From Bacteroidetes bacterium GWA2_40_15 (GTDB taxonomy: Bacteria > Bacteroidota > Bacteroidia > Bacteroidales > VadinHA17), in assembly GCA_001768195.1 (NCBI GenBank), contig MENI01000091.1, positions 1 through 36,842 of the forward strand: DNA of 36,842 nucleotides, read 5' to 3'. Below, piece after piece: positions 24,394-34,168 of this stretch. The notes beneath the pieces are model-generated. The model saw nothing but the letters and a program-made list of their open reading frames with translations, did not search any database and was not told the origin of the DNA. Position 1 is the first letter of the stretch. Every line of letters begins with the position of its first letter. The position numbers were made by a program, and so were the translations under genes.

Positions 24394-24402
24394 CAGGTAT
24401 CA

Positions 24403-24433
24403 TTTGTAATGCAGGTTACATTTTCTATATTTG
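24403..24433 (+). promoter_or_regulatory. Bacteroidota promoter (-33 and -7) of ugd
   Basis: TTTG at 24403-24406 and TATATTTG at 24426-24433 are separated by 19 bp, the consensus spacing of the phylum's housekeeping promoters. The predicted start is near 24440, 25 nt before the ugd ATG. This is the clearest promoter in the window. Confidence 0.75.
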
Positions 24434-24464
24434 ATGCTTACTTATTTATTTACTATAAATTTAT

Positions 24465-25790
24465 ATGAAAATTGTCATTGTCGGAAGCGGATATGTCGGC
24501 CTGGTATCAGGTACATGCTTTTCAGAAGTTGGAATTGATGTTGTTTGTGTTGATGTTGACAAGGGAAAAATTGAAAAGCTCAACAATGGCATAGTCCCTA
24601 TCTTTGAGCCAGGATTGGAAGAAATGCTGCACCGCAATATGAAAAAAGGCCGGCTTAGCTTCACTTCTGATATTGCTGAAGCTCTGACAGATGCAGAAGT
24701 CCTGTTTATTGCTGTCGGAACTCCGCCTGATGAGGATGGAAGTGCTGACCTGAAATATGTATTGTCGGTTGCCCGCGATTGCGGTAAACACATGAAAGAC
24801 TATCTTCTCATTGCAACTAAAAGTACCGTTCCGGTGGGAACTGCCCGAAAAGTAAAAGATACCGTTAATAGTGAGCTGAAAAAAAGAGGCGTATCAATTG
24901 AATTTGATGTTGCTTCAAATCCTGAATTTCTTAAAGAAGGCGCTGCCATAGAGGATTTTCTGAAACCCGACAGGATTGTGATAGGCCTGGAAAGTCAGCG
25001 GGCAGAAGATATTATGAAAAGTCTTTACAAACCTTTTACACTTAATGGACACCCTATAATTTTCATGGATATCACATCAGCCGAAATGACCAAATATGCA
25101 TCGAATTCAATGCTTGCCACCAAAATCAGTTTTATGAACGATATTGCTAACCTGTGCGAGATAGTAGGTGCCGATATTAATATGGTTCGCAAAGGGATAG
25201 GCTCTGATTCGCGAATCGGAACCAAATTCATCTACCCCGGCATAGGCTATGGAGGTTCATGCTTCCCAAAAGATGTTCAGGCACTGGTTAAAACTGCAAA
25301 GGAATATAAATATGAACTGCGGGTACTGAAAGCCGTTGAAGCTGTGAACAATGACCAGAAGACAGTTCTGTATAATAAGATATTTAAACATTTTAAGGGA
25401 GATCTGAAAGAAAGAACCATTGCTGTGTGGGGGCTCTCGTTCAAACCTCAGACAGATGATATGAGGGAAGCTCCTTCACTTGTTATTATTAAGAAACTAC
25501 TGGAAGCCGGAGCTAGTGTAAAAGCTTATGACCCTGTTGCAATGAAAGAGGCAAAGCACCATTTTGGCGATACTATTGCATATTACGAAGATCAGTATGA
25601 AGCGCTTATAGATGCCGATTGTCTTGCGCTTGTTACGGAATGGCCGGAATTCAAATTCCCTAAATTCCAGATTATAAAGAAACTCCTGAGTTCTCCGGTA
25701 ATATTCGATGGACGAAATATTTATGACCGTAATGAAATGAAACGTTACGGATTCCGGTATTATTGCATTGGAATTGATACAGCTAAATAA
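24465..25790 (+). CDS. ugd: UDP-glucose 6-dehydrogenase
   Basis: A 441-residue NAD-dependent sugar-nucleotide dehydrogenase. The N-terminus has [13 protein letters not shown] and an acidic strand end (VCVDVD) for NAD binding. The catalytic cysteine is C266 in [13 protein letters not shown], and the C-terminal domain carries [17 protein letters not shown]. It oxidises UDP-glucose to UDP-glucuronate in two steps. The next gene encodes the decarboxylase that turns this product into UDP-xylose, so the pair forms a two-step pathway. A repeat-rich hairpin lies between the two genes. Confidence 0.96.
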   Translation: MKIVIVGSGYVGLVSGTCFSEVGIDVVCVDVDKGKIEKLNNGIVPIFEPGLEEMLHRNMKKGRLSFTSDIAEALTDAEVLFIAVGTPPDEDGSADLKYVLSVARDCGKHMKDYLLIATKSTVPVGTARKVKDTVNSELKKRGVSIEFDVASNPEFLKEGAAIEDFLKPDRIVIGLESQRAEDIMKSLYKPFTLNGHPIIFMDITSAEMTKYASNSMLATKISFMNDIANLCEIVGADINMVRKGIGSDSRIGTKFIYPGIGYGGSCFPKDVQALVKTAKEYKYELRVLKAVEAVNNDQKTVLYNKIFKHFKGDLKERTIAVWGLSFKPQTDDMREAPSLVIIKKLLEAGASVKAYDPVAMKEAKHHFGDTIAYYEDQYEALIDADCLALVTEWPEFKFPKFQIIKKLLSSPVIFDGRNIYDRNEMKRYGFRYYCIGIDTAK

Positions 25791-25796
25791 GAATTA

Positions 25797-25881
25797 ACCA
25801 CAGAGTTGCACTGAGTTTTCACGGAGTAGCACTGTTTCATGAAACCGTGAAATTCCGTGTAACCCCGTGATGCTCCGTGGT
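25797..25881. repeat. Inverted repeat built from CACGGAG units
   Basis: An 85-bp imperfect palindrome between ugd and the decarboxylase gene. Its ends are ACCACAGAG and CTCCGTGGT, and each arm is made of about four approximate 10-bp units containing CACGGAG or CACTGAG. About 28 of 40 positions pair across the arms, around a centre near ATGA. Sequences of this type are dispersed in intergenic regions of Bacteroidota and other phyla. As RNA it would form a long stem-loop between the two cistrons. Confidence 0.8.
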
Positions 25882-25895
25882 AAAAAACAGAATCA

Positions 25896-26834
25896 ATGAT
25901 AAGAAAAAAAATACTGGTGACCGGGGGCGCCGGATTTGTAGGATCCCATCTTTGTGATCGTCTGCTGAAAGAAGGAAACGAGGTGGTTTGCCTCGACAAT
26001 TATTTCACAGGACAGAAGCAGAATATAGTTCACCTGTTAAATAATCCTTTTTTTGAGCTGATACGGCACGATGTCACAATGCCTTTTTTCATAGAGGTTG
26101 ATGAGATTTACAATCTGGCTTGCCCCGCGTCTCCTGTTCATTATCAGTACAATGCCATCAAAACAATAAAAACCTCTGTGATGGGCGCGATCAACATGCT
26201 TGGGCTGGCAAAACGTATAAAGGCAAAAATTCTGCAGGCATCAACCAGTGAAGTTTATGGCGACCCACAGGTTCATCCGCAGGTTGAAACCTACTGGGGT
26301 CATGTAAATCCAATCGGGGAACGCGCATGCTATGATGAAGGCAAACGATCGGCAGAAACATTATTCGTCAACTATCACAGGCAGAATAAAGTTAAGATCA
26401 AGATCGTCCGTATATTCAATACCTACGGGCCAAGGATGCACCCAAATGACGGAAGAGTCGTCTCAAATTTTATCGTTCAGGCACTTCAGAATAAAAACTT
26501 AACAATCTATGGCGACGGAAAGCAGACACGCAGCTTCCAGTATGTTGATGATCTTGTTGAAGGTATGATACGCATGATGGCAAGCCGCGATGAATTCACC
26601 GGGCCTGTCAATATCGGCAATCCCAACGAGTTTACAATACTTGAACTGGCTGAAAAGGTTATTAAACTTACCGGTTCTGAATCGAAGATAGTGACAATGC
26701 CTCTTCCTCCGGATGATCCCATGCAAAGGCAACCTGATATCACGCTTGCAAAAAAAGAACTTGGTTGGTCTCCGGTGATCCAGCTTGAAAATGGACTGAC
26801 AAAAACCATTAAGTATTTCAGGGGAACTATTTAA
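25896..26834 (+). CDS. uxs: UDP-glucuronate decarboxylase (UDP-xylose synthase)
   Basis: A 312-residue short-chain dehydrogenase/epimerase-fold enzyme. It has an NAD motif ([15 protein letters not shown]), an acidic [12 protein letters not shown] follow-up, STSEVYGDP with the catalytic Ser/Thr, and Y146-x3-K150 in [10 protein letters not shown]. The segment [22 protein letters not shown] is diagnostic for UDP-glucuronate decarboxylases. It converts UDP-glucuronate to UDP-xylose with enzyme-bound NAD. With ugd upstream the pathway from UDP-glucose to UDP-xylose is complete, presumably for surface polysaccharide. No glycosyltransferases lie in the window. Confidence 0.94.
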   Translation: MIRKKILVTGGAGFVGSHLCDRLLKEGNEVVCLDNYFTGQKQNIVHLLNNPFFELIRHDVTMPFFIEVDEIYNLACPASPVHYQYNAIKTIKTSVMGAINMLGLAKRIKAKILQASTSEVYGDPQVHPQVETYWGHVNPIGERACYDEGKRSAETLFVNYHRQNKVKIKIVRIFNTYGPRMHPNDGRVVSNFIVQALQNKNLTIYGDGKQTRSFQYVDDLVEGMIRMMASRDEFTGPVNIGNPNEFTILELAEKVIKLTGSESKIVTMPLPPDDPMQRQPDITLAKKELGWSPVIQLENGLTKTIKYFRGTI

Positions 26835-26888
26835 TACAGAGATCTGCGGTTTAGTTTAGAGTCAGGATATTTTTGAATAGTCTCAGAA

Positions 26889-27947
26889 TTATTTGGAGCG
26901 GATATATTGAACCGGCCAGGTTACATCCACTCCCATCTCCTTCGCTGCCTTCAATGGAAAATATGGATTCCTGAGCATTTCCCTGCCTAACAGTATCAGA
27001 TCAGCCTTCTCTTCACGGAGAATTGATTCGGCCTGTGCAGCACTAGTTATTAAACCGACAGTTCCAGTCATAATTCCAGTTTTCCTGATTGCCTCTGCAA
27101 AAGGAACCTGGTAGCCCGGACTGAAAGGTATTGTTGCATCAAAAACATTGCCGCCGGAGGAGCAATCGATAAGGTCCACCCCCATTTCTTTCAGAATAAA
27201 TGCAAGTTTTACACTATCTTCTATTGTCCATCCGCCGTCTGTCCAGTCAGTAGATGAGATGCGGACAAACAGCGGATTTTCGGCAGGCCAAACTGTTTTA
27301 ACAGCGTCGATTACCTGTCGCAATAACCGTGTACGATTCTCAAAAGAACCTCCATACTCATCAGTCCTGTGATTGCTGATGGGAGATAAAAATTCCTGCA
27401 GCAGATATCCATGAGCACTGTGGATCTCAACTACTTTGAAACCTGCAATTCTTGCACGTTCTGCGGCTGACTTAAAAGAGGAGATAATTTTCTTGATACT
27501 ATCTATACTCAATAGTACCGGTAGCCTGTCGTCATCTCTGAACGGAATGGCACTTGGGGCGACAGTTTGCCAGCCTCCTTGTCTCAAATCCAGCTGTTTT
27601 CCTCCCTCATGCGGCACAGCACATGATGCTTTTCTTCCGGCATGAGCCAGCTGGGTGGCGGCAACTGAACCATGGAGATGAATAAAATCAGTGATCTTTT
27701 TCAGTCCGGGCACAAAATCGTCATTCCAGATACCCGTGTCTCCCGGAGTGATCCGTCCCTCAGGTTCCACAGCTGTTGCTTCCATTATGACAAGGCCGGC
27801 ACCGCCGGCAGCTCTGCTTCCAAGGTGTACAAGGTGCCAGTCGTTTGTAAAACCTTCAATAGCAGAGTACTGGCACATCGGAGAAACAGCTATCCTGTTT
27901 TTAAGAGTGATATTTTTTATGGATAATGGTGAAAATAGCTTTGACAT
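26889..27947 (-). CDS. namA: Old-yellow-enzyme family NADPH dehydrogenase (YqjM-like)
   Basis: A 352-residue TIM-barrel FMN enzyme. C25 and Y27 in SPMCQYSA correspond to the flavin-tuning Cys and Tyr of the YqjM (thermophilic-like) class. The H176-x2-H179 pair in EIHSAHGYLLQEFLSP binds substrate carbonyls. The SNHRTDEYGGSFENR segment and the C-terminal LLGREMLRNPYFP complete the family. It should reduce activated C=C bonds of enones at the expense of NADPH. It is a single gene, convergent with uxs. The physiological substrate is unknown, as for most of the class. Confidence 0.92.
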   Translation of the reverse strand: MSKLFSPLSIKNITLKNRIAVSPMCQYSAIEGFTNDWHLVHLGSRAAGGAGLVIMEATAVEPEGRITPGDTGIWNDDFVPGLKKITDFIHLHGSVAATQLAHAGRKASCAVPHEGGKQLDLRQGGWQTVAPSAIPFRDDDRLPVLLSIDSIKKIISSFKSAAERARIAGFKVVEIHSAHGYLLQEFLSPISNHRTDEYGGSFENRTRLLRQVIDAVKTVWPAENPLFVRISSTDWTDGGWTIEDSVKLAFILKEMGVDLIDCSSGGNVFDATIPFSPGYQVPFAEAIRKTGIMTGTVGLITSAAQAESILREEKADLILLGREMLRNPYFPLKAAKEMGVDVTWPVQYIRSK

Positions 27948-28023
27948 GATGAGGAATTTGAAAATGAATTGTTATCACTTCAAAGATAAATTTTAAAATG
28001 TTATGAAATTGAAAAAATATTGA

Positions 28024-28031
28024 TACTTTTG
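28024..28031 (+). promoter_or_regulatory. -7 box of the tRNA-Pro gene
   Basis: TACTTTTG matches TAnnTTTG and precedes the tRNA by 43 bp. TACTTTTGCG-type boxes are common before stable RNA genes in this phylum. The leader between it and the tRNA contains a short hairpin (stems GCCTT and AAGGC around CGCC, near 28048-28061). Confidence 0.5.
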
Positions 28032-28074
28032 CGACTCCTTTTGTCCGCCTTCGCCAAGGCTACGGAGGATGAAA

Positions 28075-28149
<75 letters not shown>

Positions 28150-28150
28150 C

Positions 28151-28279
28151 AAAAGAAAAAGCCCTTCGCGAAAGCGGCAGGGCTTTGTTTATTTTGAGCG
28201 TTGCAAACCTGTTTGCATAAGCGGAAAAATAAACAAAGCCCGTAGGCCCGCCATTGGCGGGCCAGGGCTCTTTCTTTTG
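28151..28279. repeat. Nested palindromic element downstream of tRNA-Pro
   Basis: A 129-bp element with several layers of inverted symmetry. The outer arms are AAAAGAAAAAGCCCT and AGGGCTCTTTCTTTT. A perfect 16-bp pair lies at 28180-28195 and 28226-28241 (GGGCTTTGTTTATTTT and its complement). Inside it is TGCAAAC-CT-GTTTGCA at 28202-28217, and to the right is a 9-bp-arm hairpin GGCCCGCCA-T-TGGCGGGCC at 28245-28263. From 28280 to 28449, before the cupredoxin gene, no gene or clear site is seen. Confidence 0.85.
28158..28195 (+). terminator. Rho-independent terminator of tRNA-Pro
   Basis: The stem AAAGCCCT (28158-28165) pairs with AGGGCTTT (28179-28186), followed by GTTTATTTT. It starts 8 nt after the tRNA end. 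Its right half is also an arm of the larger palindromic element, so alternative foldings compete. Confidence 0.7.
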
Positions 28280-28449
28280 AATCACCCCCCTTAAGGATCA
28301 ACGAAGTTAATCCTGCATAAAATAAGCGAATTCAGCTGTTTTCCTGAATTTAACTTCCTTAACTGTGTCATAATATGTTTATTATCACCTGTTCTGAACT
28401 TATTCTATGATACTTTGTTACTAAGCTATGATAAGCTCAGTTTAAGATT

Positions 28450-28842
28450 ATGAAAAAATTAATTGATTCTAAAAGCAGTTATCTTATTACATTAATTTTT
28501 CTTTTATCAATTATAAGTACCTCAAACAGTTGTACTAAAGATGCTGCAGATGACACACCTGGACCAGGCGGGAAACCGAATGTAACAGTACCCGGAGCCA
28601 ATGAGGTCTGGATTCAGGGTACGTCATTTACCCCTGAGACTATAACGGTTATAGCAGGAACAACAATTACCTGGACAAACAAAGATGGTATTATACATAC
28701 AGTGACCAGCAGTACAGAGTTATTCGACAGCGGAAATATTGCCAGTAATGGCACTTACTCGTTTAAATTCAATACAGCCGGTTCGTTTCCCTATTTCTGC
28801 AAAGTGCATCCAACAATGACAGCCAAAGTTGTAGTAAATTAA
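28450..28842 (+). CDS. Cupredoxin lipoprotein (plastocyanin/azurin-like)
   Basis: A 130-residue exported blue-copper protein. The leader ends in TSNS-C28, a lipobox-like site, so the protein is probably lipid-anchored. The copper ligands are visible: H83 in IIHTVTS and C117, H120 and M123 in YFCKVHPTM, the normal His-Cys-His-Met set of a type 1 site. The Pro/Gly-rich linker after the lipid site leaves the domain flexible. It should shuttle electrons in the envelope, possibly to a cytochrome oxidase or nitrogen-oxide reductase. No such partner lies in the window. Confidence 0.92.
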   Translation: MKKLIDSKSSYLITLIFLLSIISTSNSCTKDAADDTPGPGGKPNVTVPGANEVWIQGTSFTPETITVIAGTTITWTNKDGIIHTVTSSTELFDSGNIASNGTYSFKFNTAGSFPYFCKVHPTMTAKVVVN

Positions 28843-28876
28843 AATATACTATTCGTTAAAACTTGTAACAAAACCA

Positions 28877-30010
<1,134 letters not shown>

Positions 30011-31963
30011 CTACCCCAGTTCCTTCTTGAGTTTGACAAGTGTATCAACTATCGAAGGATCGGCAAGTGTAGTTGTATCCCCAAGGTCCTCTGTTTCTCC
30101 GGATGCTACCTTTCTCAGAATCCGGCGCATTATTTTTCCTGATCTGGTCTTTGGAAGTCCGGGTGTGATTAGTATCTGATCGGGTGTAGCAAAAGCACCT
30201 ATGTGACGCCGTACTTCATTTCTTAGCTCTCCTGCAAGCTCTTCGTCGGCTTCATAACCTTCCTTCAGAATAACATATGCAAAGATGCCTTCTCCTTTTA
30301 CCGGGTGCGGATATCCGACTACCGCGGCTTCGGAACAGAATGGATGTGCGCCAAGAGCACTTTCAATCTCAGCTGATCCTATCCTGTGACCAGATACATT
30401 CATAACATCATCAACCCTACCCGTAAGCCAGTAGTATCCATCCTCGTCTCTTGTTGCTCCGTCTCCCGTAAGGTAATAACCATTGTATTGTTTAAGATAG
30501 GTATCATAAAACCTCAGGTGGTCGCCCTGGATTGTCCGTGCCATACTCGGCCAGGAGCCTTTGATTGCAAGAAGTCCTGAACCCTTGGTTGTTTTGATCT
30601 CTTCTCCTTCAGCAGTAAGAAGTACCGCATCAATTCCAAAAAATGGCAGTGTAGCGGAACCTGGCTTAGCAGGTATTGCTCCGGGAAGTGGAGTAATCAT
30701 TATGCCTCCTGTCTCGGTCTGCCACCAGGTATCGACAACAGAGCATCTTCCTTCTCCTACAGTTTCATAATACCATCTCCATGTATCAGGATTTATTGGT
30801 TCGCCGACTGTTCCAAGTACCCTGAGAGATGAACGGTTGTATTTCTTGACAAAACCATCACCCTCTCTATGTATTGATCTTAAGGCAGTTGGGGCAGTGT
30901 AAAATTGATTTATCTTAAGTCTTTCAACCATCTCCCAGTACCTGCCCGCATCGGGATAAGTCGGAATACTCTCAAAAAGAACTGTTGTGGCTCCGTTAAG
31001 CAAAGGCCCGTAAACAACATAGGAATGACCTGTTATCCAACCTATGTCTGCCACACAGGCATAAATATCACCATCCTTGTAATCAAAAACATATTTATGG
31101 GTTAATGCTGCAAAGAGTAAATATCCTGCTGTTGTATGAGATACTCCCTTTGGTTTTCCGGTACTTCCTGAAGTATATAAAAGAAAAAGAGTATCTTCTG
31201 AATCCATGTGTTCGATAGGGCAGTATGGCCTTTCTCCTTCCATAGCCTCGTCCATCCAGATATCGCGTGGTGGATAGAAAGGAATCTTGGCATTGGTGCG
31301 CTTTGTAATAAAAACATGTTCAACCGATGGACATGCCATTACAGCTTCATCAGCCATGCGCTTCAGAGGTATTATTTTCTTTCCTCTGACCGCTTCATCG
31401 GCAGTGATCACGGCCTTGCATCTGGCATCGTTAATCCTGTCGCGCAGAGATTCTGCGCTGAATCCGGCAAATACCACCGAATGCACTGCTCCTATTCGGG
31501 CACAGGCAAGCATGGCATAAACAGCCTCAGGGATCATGGGCATGTAAATAGCTACTCTGTCACGCTTATGTATGCCATTGTGCCTCAATACATTTGCCAT
31601 ACGCGATACCTTTCTCTGCAGCTCCCTGTATGTGATCCTCACCTCCTTGCCCGGTTCGTCAGGTTCCCATATAATTGCAACCTGGTCTCCTCTTGTGCTT
31701 ACATGCCTGTCGACTGCATTTTCACAGGCATTGAGTTTCCCGCCAAGGAACCATGATACAAGTCCTTCTGAAAGATCACAATCACTAACCATCTGGAAAT
31801 CATGCTCCCAGTTCAGAAGCTCGTGGGCCTGTCGCCCCCAAAATTCAGAGTTGTTCGTAATACTGTCATTGTACAATTTTCTGTACTGCTCCAGTGAGTT
31901 AATAAAGGATTCTTTAAACAGATCCTTATCAGGTATATAAGCACCATTTTGATTTTGTGGCAT
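30011..31963 (-). CDS. acs: Acetyl-CoA synthetase (AMP-forming)
   Basis: A 650-residue adenylate-forming enzyme of normal length. LYTSGSTGKPKG is the P-loop-like A3 motif. The DTWWQTETGG block forms the acetate pocket, YYLTGDGATRDEDGY is A7, and K610 in KTRSGKIMRR is the C-terminal catalytic lysine that is regulated by acetylation in other bacteria. It makes acetyl-CoA from acetate, ATP and CoA. The next gene on the same strand, 9 bp on, is a dead ABC-F. No Pat-type acetyltransferase or deacetylase is nearby. Confidence 0.96.
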   Translation of the reverse strand: MPQNQNGAYIPDKDLFKESFINSLEQYRKLYNDSITNNSEFWGRQAHELLNWEHDFQMVSDCDLSEGLVSWFLGGKLNACENAVDRHVSTRGDQVAIIWEPDEPGKEVRITYRELQRKVSRMANVLRHNGIHKRDRVAIYMPMIPEAVYAMLACARIGAVHSVVFAGFSAESLRDRINDARCKAVITADEAVRGKKIIPLKRMADEAVMACPSVEHVFITKRTNAKIPFYPPRDIWMDEAMEGERPYCPIEHMDSEDTLFLLYTSGSTGKPKGVSHTTAGYLLFAALTHKYVFDYKDGDIYACVADIGWITGHSYVVYGPLLNGATTVLFESIPTYPDAGRYWEMVERLKINQFYTAPTALRSIHREGDGFVKKYNRSSLRVLGTVGEPINPDTWRWYYETVGEGRCSVVDTWWQTETGGIMITPLPGAIPAKPGSATLPFFGIDAVLLTAEGEEIKTTKGSGLLAIKGSWPSMARTIQGDHLRFYDTYLKQYNGYYLTGDGATRDEDGYYWLTGRVDDVMNVSGHRIGSAEIESALGAHPFCSEAAVVGYPHPVKGEGIFAYVILKEGYEADEELAGELRNEVRRHIGAFATPDQILITPGLPKTRSGKIMRRILRKVASGETEDLGDTTTLADPSIVDTLVKLKKELG

Positions 31964-32091
31964 AGGATGATTCTTATTAATCGGAAAAATAATAATCTCT
32001 CAGTCATAGTAGGAACCAAATGCACAGCATTTTGTTCAATCTAAAATGAGATTTATATGCACAATAGTAACAATAGTTGATCAGAAAAACT

Positions 32092-32103
32092 TAATGATCA
32101 TTA
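32092..32103. promoter_or_regulatory. 12-bp perfect palindrome upstream of acs
   Basis: TAATGATCATTA lies in the 203-bp gap between acs (starts at 31963) and the end of the next gene (32167). It is a possible operator, about 130 bp upstream of the acs start. No TAnnTTTG box was found for acs in this gap, so this is a weak call. Confidence 0.25.
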
Positions 32104-32166
32104 TGATATATACAATGATGCCGGAAAATTAAGGAAGTCGGAGTACTATGGATATTTGCAAAAGAT

Positions 32167-33054
32167 TTACCTGATGTTATTGAAATCATCAAGATTAAAA
32201 CCATCACCCTCTTTATTGGTTATTTTGCGGGAATTATAATAGTAAAGGCTGCCATCAACATCAAAGATCATTTCGAAACATTTTCCGGCTGATGAACTCT
32301 CACCGGGACCAACATGAAAATGAAACAAAATATTTTTTTGATCCAAAGCTATCTCCTCTTTTATTTCCGATGACGACATAAGTTTAATATAATAAGGATA
32401 AACAGTCTTGATTCTGTCTGGTGTATCTACATATAATGCCATCCCGTCTTTATTCAGGAGCAATACTTTGTCTTTGAACTCTGAATTACGGTTATACATT
32501 TTCAATCCCTGGATAGAAGCCAGAAAACGACCTGATTCAAGTTTTTTTACATGCTTCTGCATGAACTTAACAACTGCCGGTATAACGTATTCAAAATCAG
32601 TATTTTTATCGTCGCTGTACGAAAGCGGAATACTGCATAATTCAGGCATATCCTTCAGATGGGCCGGGGAACCACCTAATACAAGGGTAATATAGTTATA
32701 GCTTACTCCGGCAGGATCCTTATCATAAACATAATCCATCAGAACCAGAAATGAATATTTTGAATCAGACCGGCGCTTCTCGAATTCCGTATTATCAATA
32801 AACTCATATTCAGTAGATTTCCAGTATTTTACAACAGCATCCTGGATATAAGCGTTATAATAGCTTATGCCATCTTCCAGAACGACACATGTTTTTGTGT
32901 TCCTGAATAATGCTATCTGCTTCTTCGATGCAAGTTTTGGATTTGCATACGACCCGATAAAGATGAATCCCATGATAATTAAAACAATTGATTTTCTGAG
33001 AATTGATCCTATATCTACCCTTTTTGAAGAATTAAAGAAATCTTCGCTTTTCAT
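32167..33054 (-). CDS. Exported protein of unknown function
   Basis: A 295-residue protein that I do not assign to a family. An N-terminal hydrophobic stretch (about residues 22-37, preceded by Arg/Lys) looks like a signal peptide, with likely cleavage near SYA. The mature part is a mixed alpha/beta protein with many Tyr and charged residues and no cysteine or metal-site pattern. The C-terminal piece (FEMIFDVDGSLYYYNSRKI) is strand-rich. Its 24-codon leader before the hydrophobic stretch is long, so translation may instead begin later. A YunG-like gene precedes it by 32 bp on the same strand. Confidence 0.6.
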   Translation of the reverse strand: MKSEDFFNSSKRVDIGSILRKSIVLIIMGFIFIGSYANPKLASKKQIALFRNTKTCVVLEDGISYYNAYIQDAVVKYWKSTEYEFIDNTEFEKRRSDSKYSFLVLMDYVYDKDPAGVSYNYITLVLGGSPAHLKDMPELCSIPLSYSDDKNTDFEYVIPAVVKFMQKHVKKLESGRFLASIQGLKMYNRNSEFKDKVLLLNKDGMALYVDTPDRIKTVYPYYIKLMSSSEIKEEIALDQKNILFHFHVGPGESSSAGKCFEMIFDVDGSLYYYNSRKITNKEGDGFNLDDFNNIR

Positions 33055-33086
33055 TGTGATATTCTATTAGTACTATTTATCAAATG

Positions 33087-33476
33087 TCATACTGTCAAAA
33101 TATGCTTATGCTTTTCAAGTCCGTAAGTCTCTTCGAACAGATTGATAAACCGCATTAAAAAAGTTGTGTACTCTTCTTTCTCAACATAGCCCGATGTTTC
33201 TTCCGGAGAAGAGGGTATATCTTCGAGGGAATAATCATCGGAAGATTTGACCATATCTTTACTGGTAAAATCTATTCTTTTCCCATTAATCCGGTTATAG
33301 AAGTGCCATCCGTTTTTTATTCTGGTTTTCAGTATCTCCCCGCCAAAAATATCATGAATCAATAAAGAAATTAATCCATCCTTACCTTCTGCCAGTTTAT
33401 GATTTGACCTGCCATTACGCGATTCCCGCTTAAGGCTTCTTCTCAATACTTTGTAAATAAGCGATATGTCAAACAT
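33087..33476 (-). CDS. YunG-like small protein
   Basis: A 129-residue soluble protein. The core HDIFGGEILKTRIKNGWHFYNRINGKRIDFTSKD resembles YunG-family proteins of unknown function, where a similar HxYNR-x-G-x3-DxT pattern follows a GQC motif. Here the GQC-type cysteine position reads EGKDGLISLL, so the family's candidate catalytic Cys is absent. It may be an inactive or divergent relative. It sits between an ECF sigma gene and an exported unknown, all on the minus strand, with a 127-bp gap to the sigma gene. Confidence 0.55.
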   Translation of the reverse strand: MFDISLIYKVLRRSLKRESRNGRSNHKLAEGKDGLISLLIHDIFGGEILKTRIKNGWHFYNRINGKRIDFTSKDMVKSSDDYSLEDIPSSPEETSGYVEKEEYTTFLMRFINLFEETYGLEKHKHILTV

Positions 33477-33603
33477 TATCCTTGTTATTATATGAAATTC
33501 TATACCAGATATTTATTTAATTTGATTGCGAAACTATTAATAATTGGTTTTATCTTACATAATTCACACATTGAATGGCTTTTACATCCAGCAATTAAAC
33601 CTA

Positions 33604-34101
33604 TTATCTTTCAATTTGAGTCATCAGTTGTTTTCTTGACAAAAAGATCCTGTTCTTTACCGTGCCTATATTCAGGTTAAGTTTATCAGCAATTTCTTTA
33701 TATTTAAAACCCTGTACATACATCTTAAAAGGAAGCTTGAATTTATTATGCAATTGCTCTATATGCTGACTAATTTCCGATGCAAAATATTCTGAATCGG
33801 GTCTGCCGGAAACAGAATACTCTTCCTGTCGATTAATGATTGATTCTGTTGCTCCATCCTTAAGAGTCCGCTGGCGAAAATTGTGTCTGTAATCAGTAAT
33901 AAAAGCATTTTTCATAATTGTAAAAGTCCATGCCTTAAAATTCTCATCATTAATGAACTTGTTACGGTTCATTAAGACGCGCAGGCATGTATCCTGAAAA
34001 AGGTCTTTTGCCTCTTCATTTTTTTGTGTAAGCCTGTATGCAAACTTTTTTAAGTTTGGTTCAAGATTAGTTAGTTGCACATAAAATTCAACTTCTGACA
34101 T
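33604..34101 (-). CDS. ECF-type RNA polymerase sigma factor
   Basis: A 165-residue sigma-70 family member with only regions 2 and 4. Region 2 includes KDLFQDTCLRVL and the NFKAWTFTIMKNAFITDYRH block that melts the -10 DNA; region 4 is YKEIADKLNLNIGTVKNRIFLSRKQL, a helix-turn-helix for the -35 element. No anti-sigma factor gene is adjacent, so its control is not evident here. It follows the HhH-repeat gene by 67 bp on the same strand, and may be co-expressed with the envelope gene set upstream. Confidence 0.9.
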   Translation of the reverse strand: MSEVEFYVQLTNLEPNLKKFAYRLTQKNEEAKDLFQDTCLRVLMNRNKFINDENFKAWTFTIMKNAFITDYRHNFRQRTLKDGATESIINRQEEYSVSGRPDSEYFASEISQHIEQLHNKFKLPFKMYVQGFKYKEIADKLNLNIGTVKNRIFLSRKQLMTQIER

Positions 34102-34168
34102 ATTTCGAATTATTAATAATTACAGAACCTAATCTTTTCTGGATAAGTACTTTGCATTATTTCCATTG

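Noticed and set aside
31208-31756. A 182-codon plus-strand frame inside acs
   Set aside because: It is the shadow of the acetyl-CoA synthetase gene, which has full motifs on the minus strand.
33492-33680. A 62-codon plus-strand frame between the YunG-like and sigma genes
   Set aside because: It overlaps the end of the sigma factor gene antisense, has no recognisable domain and no promoter-like sequence.
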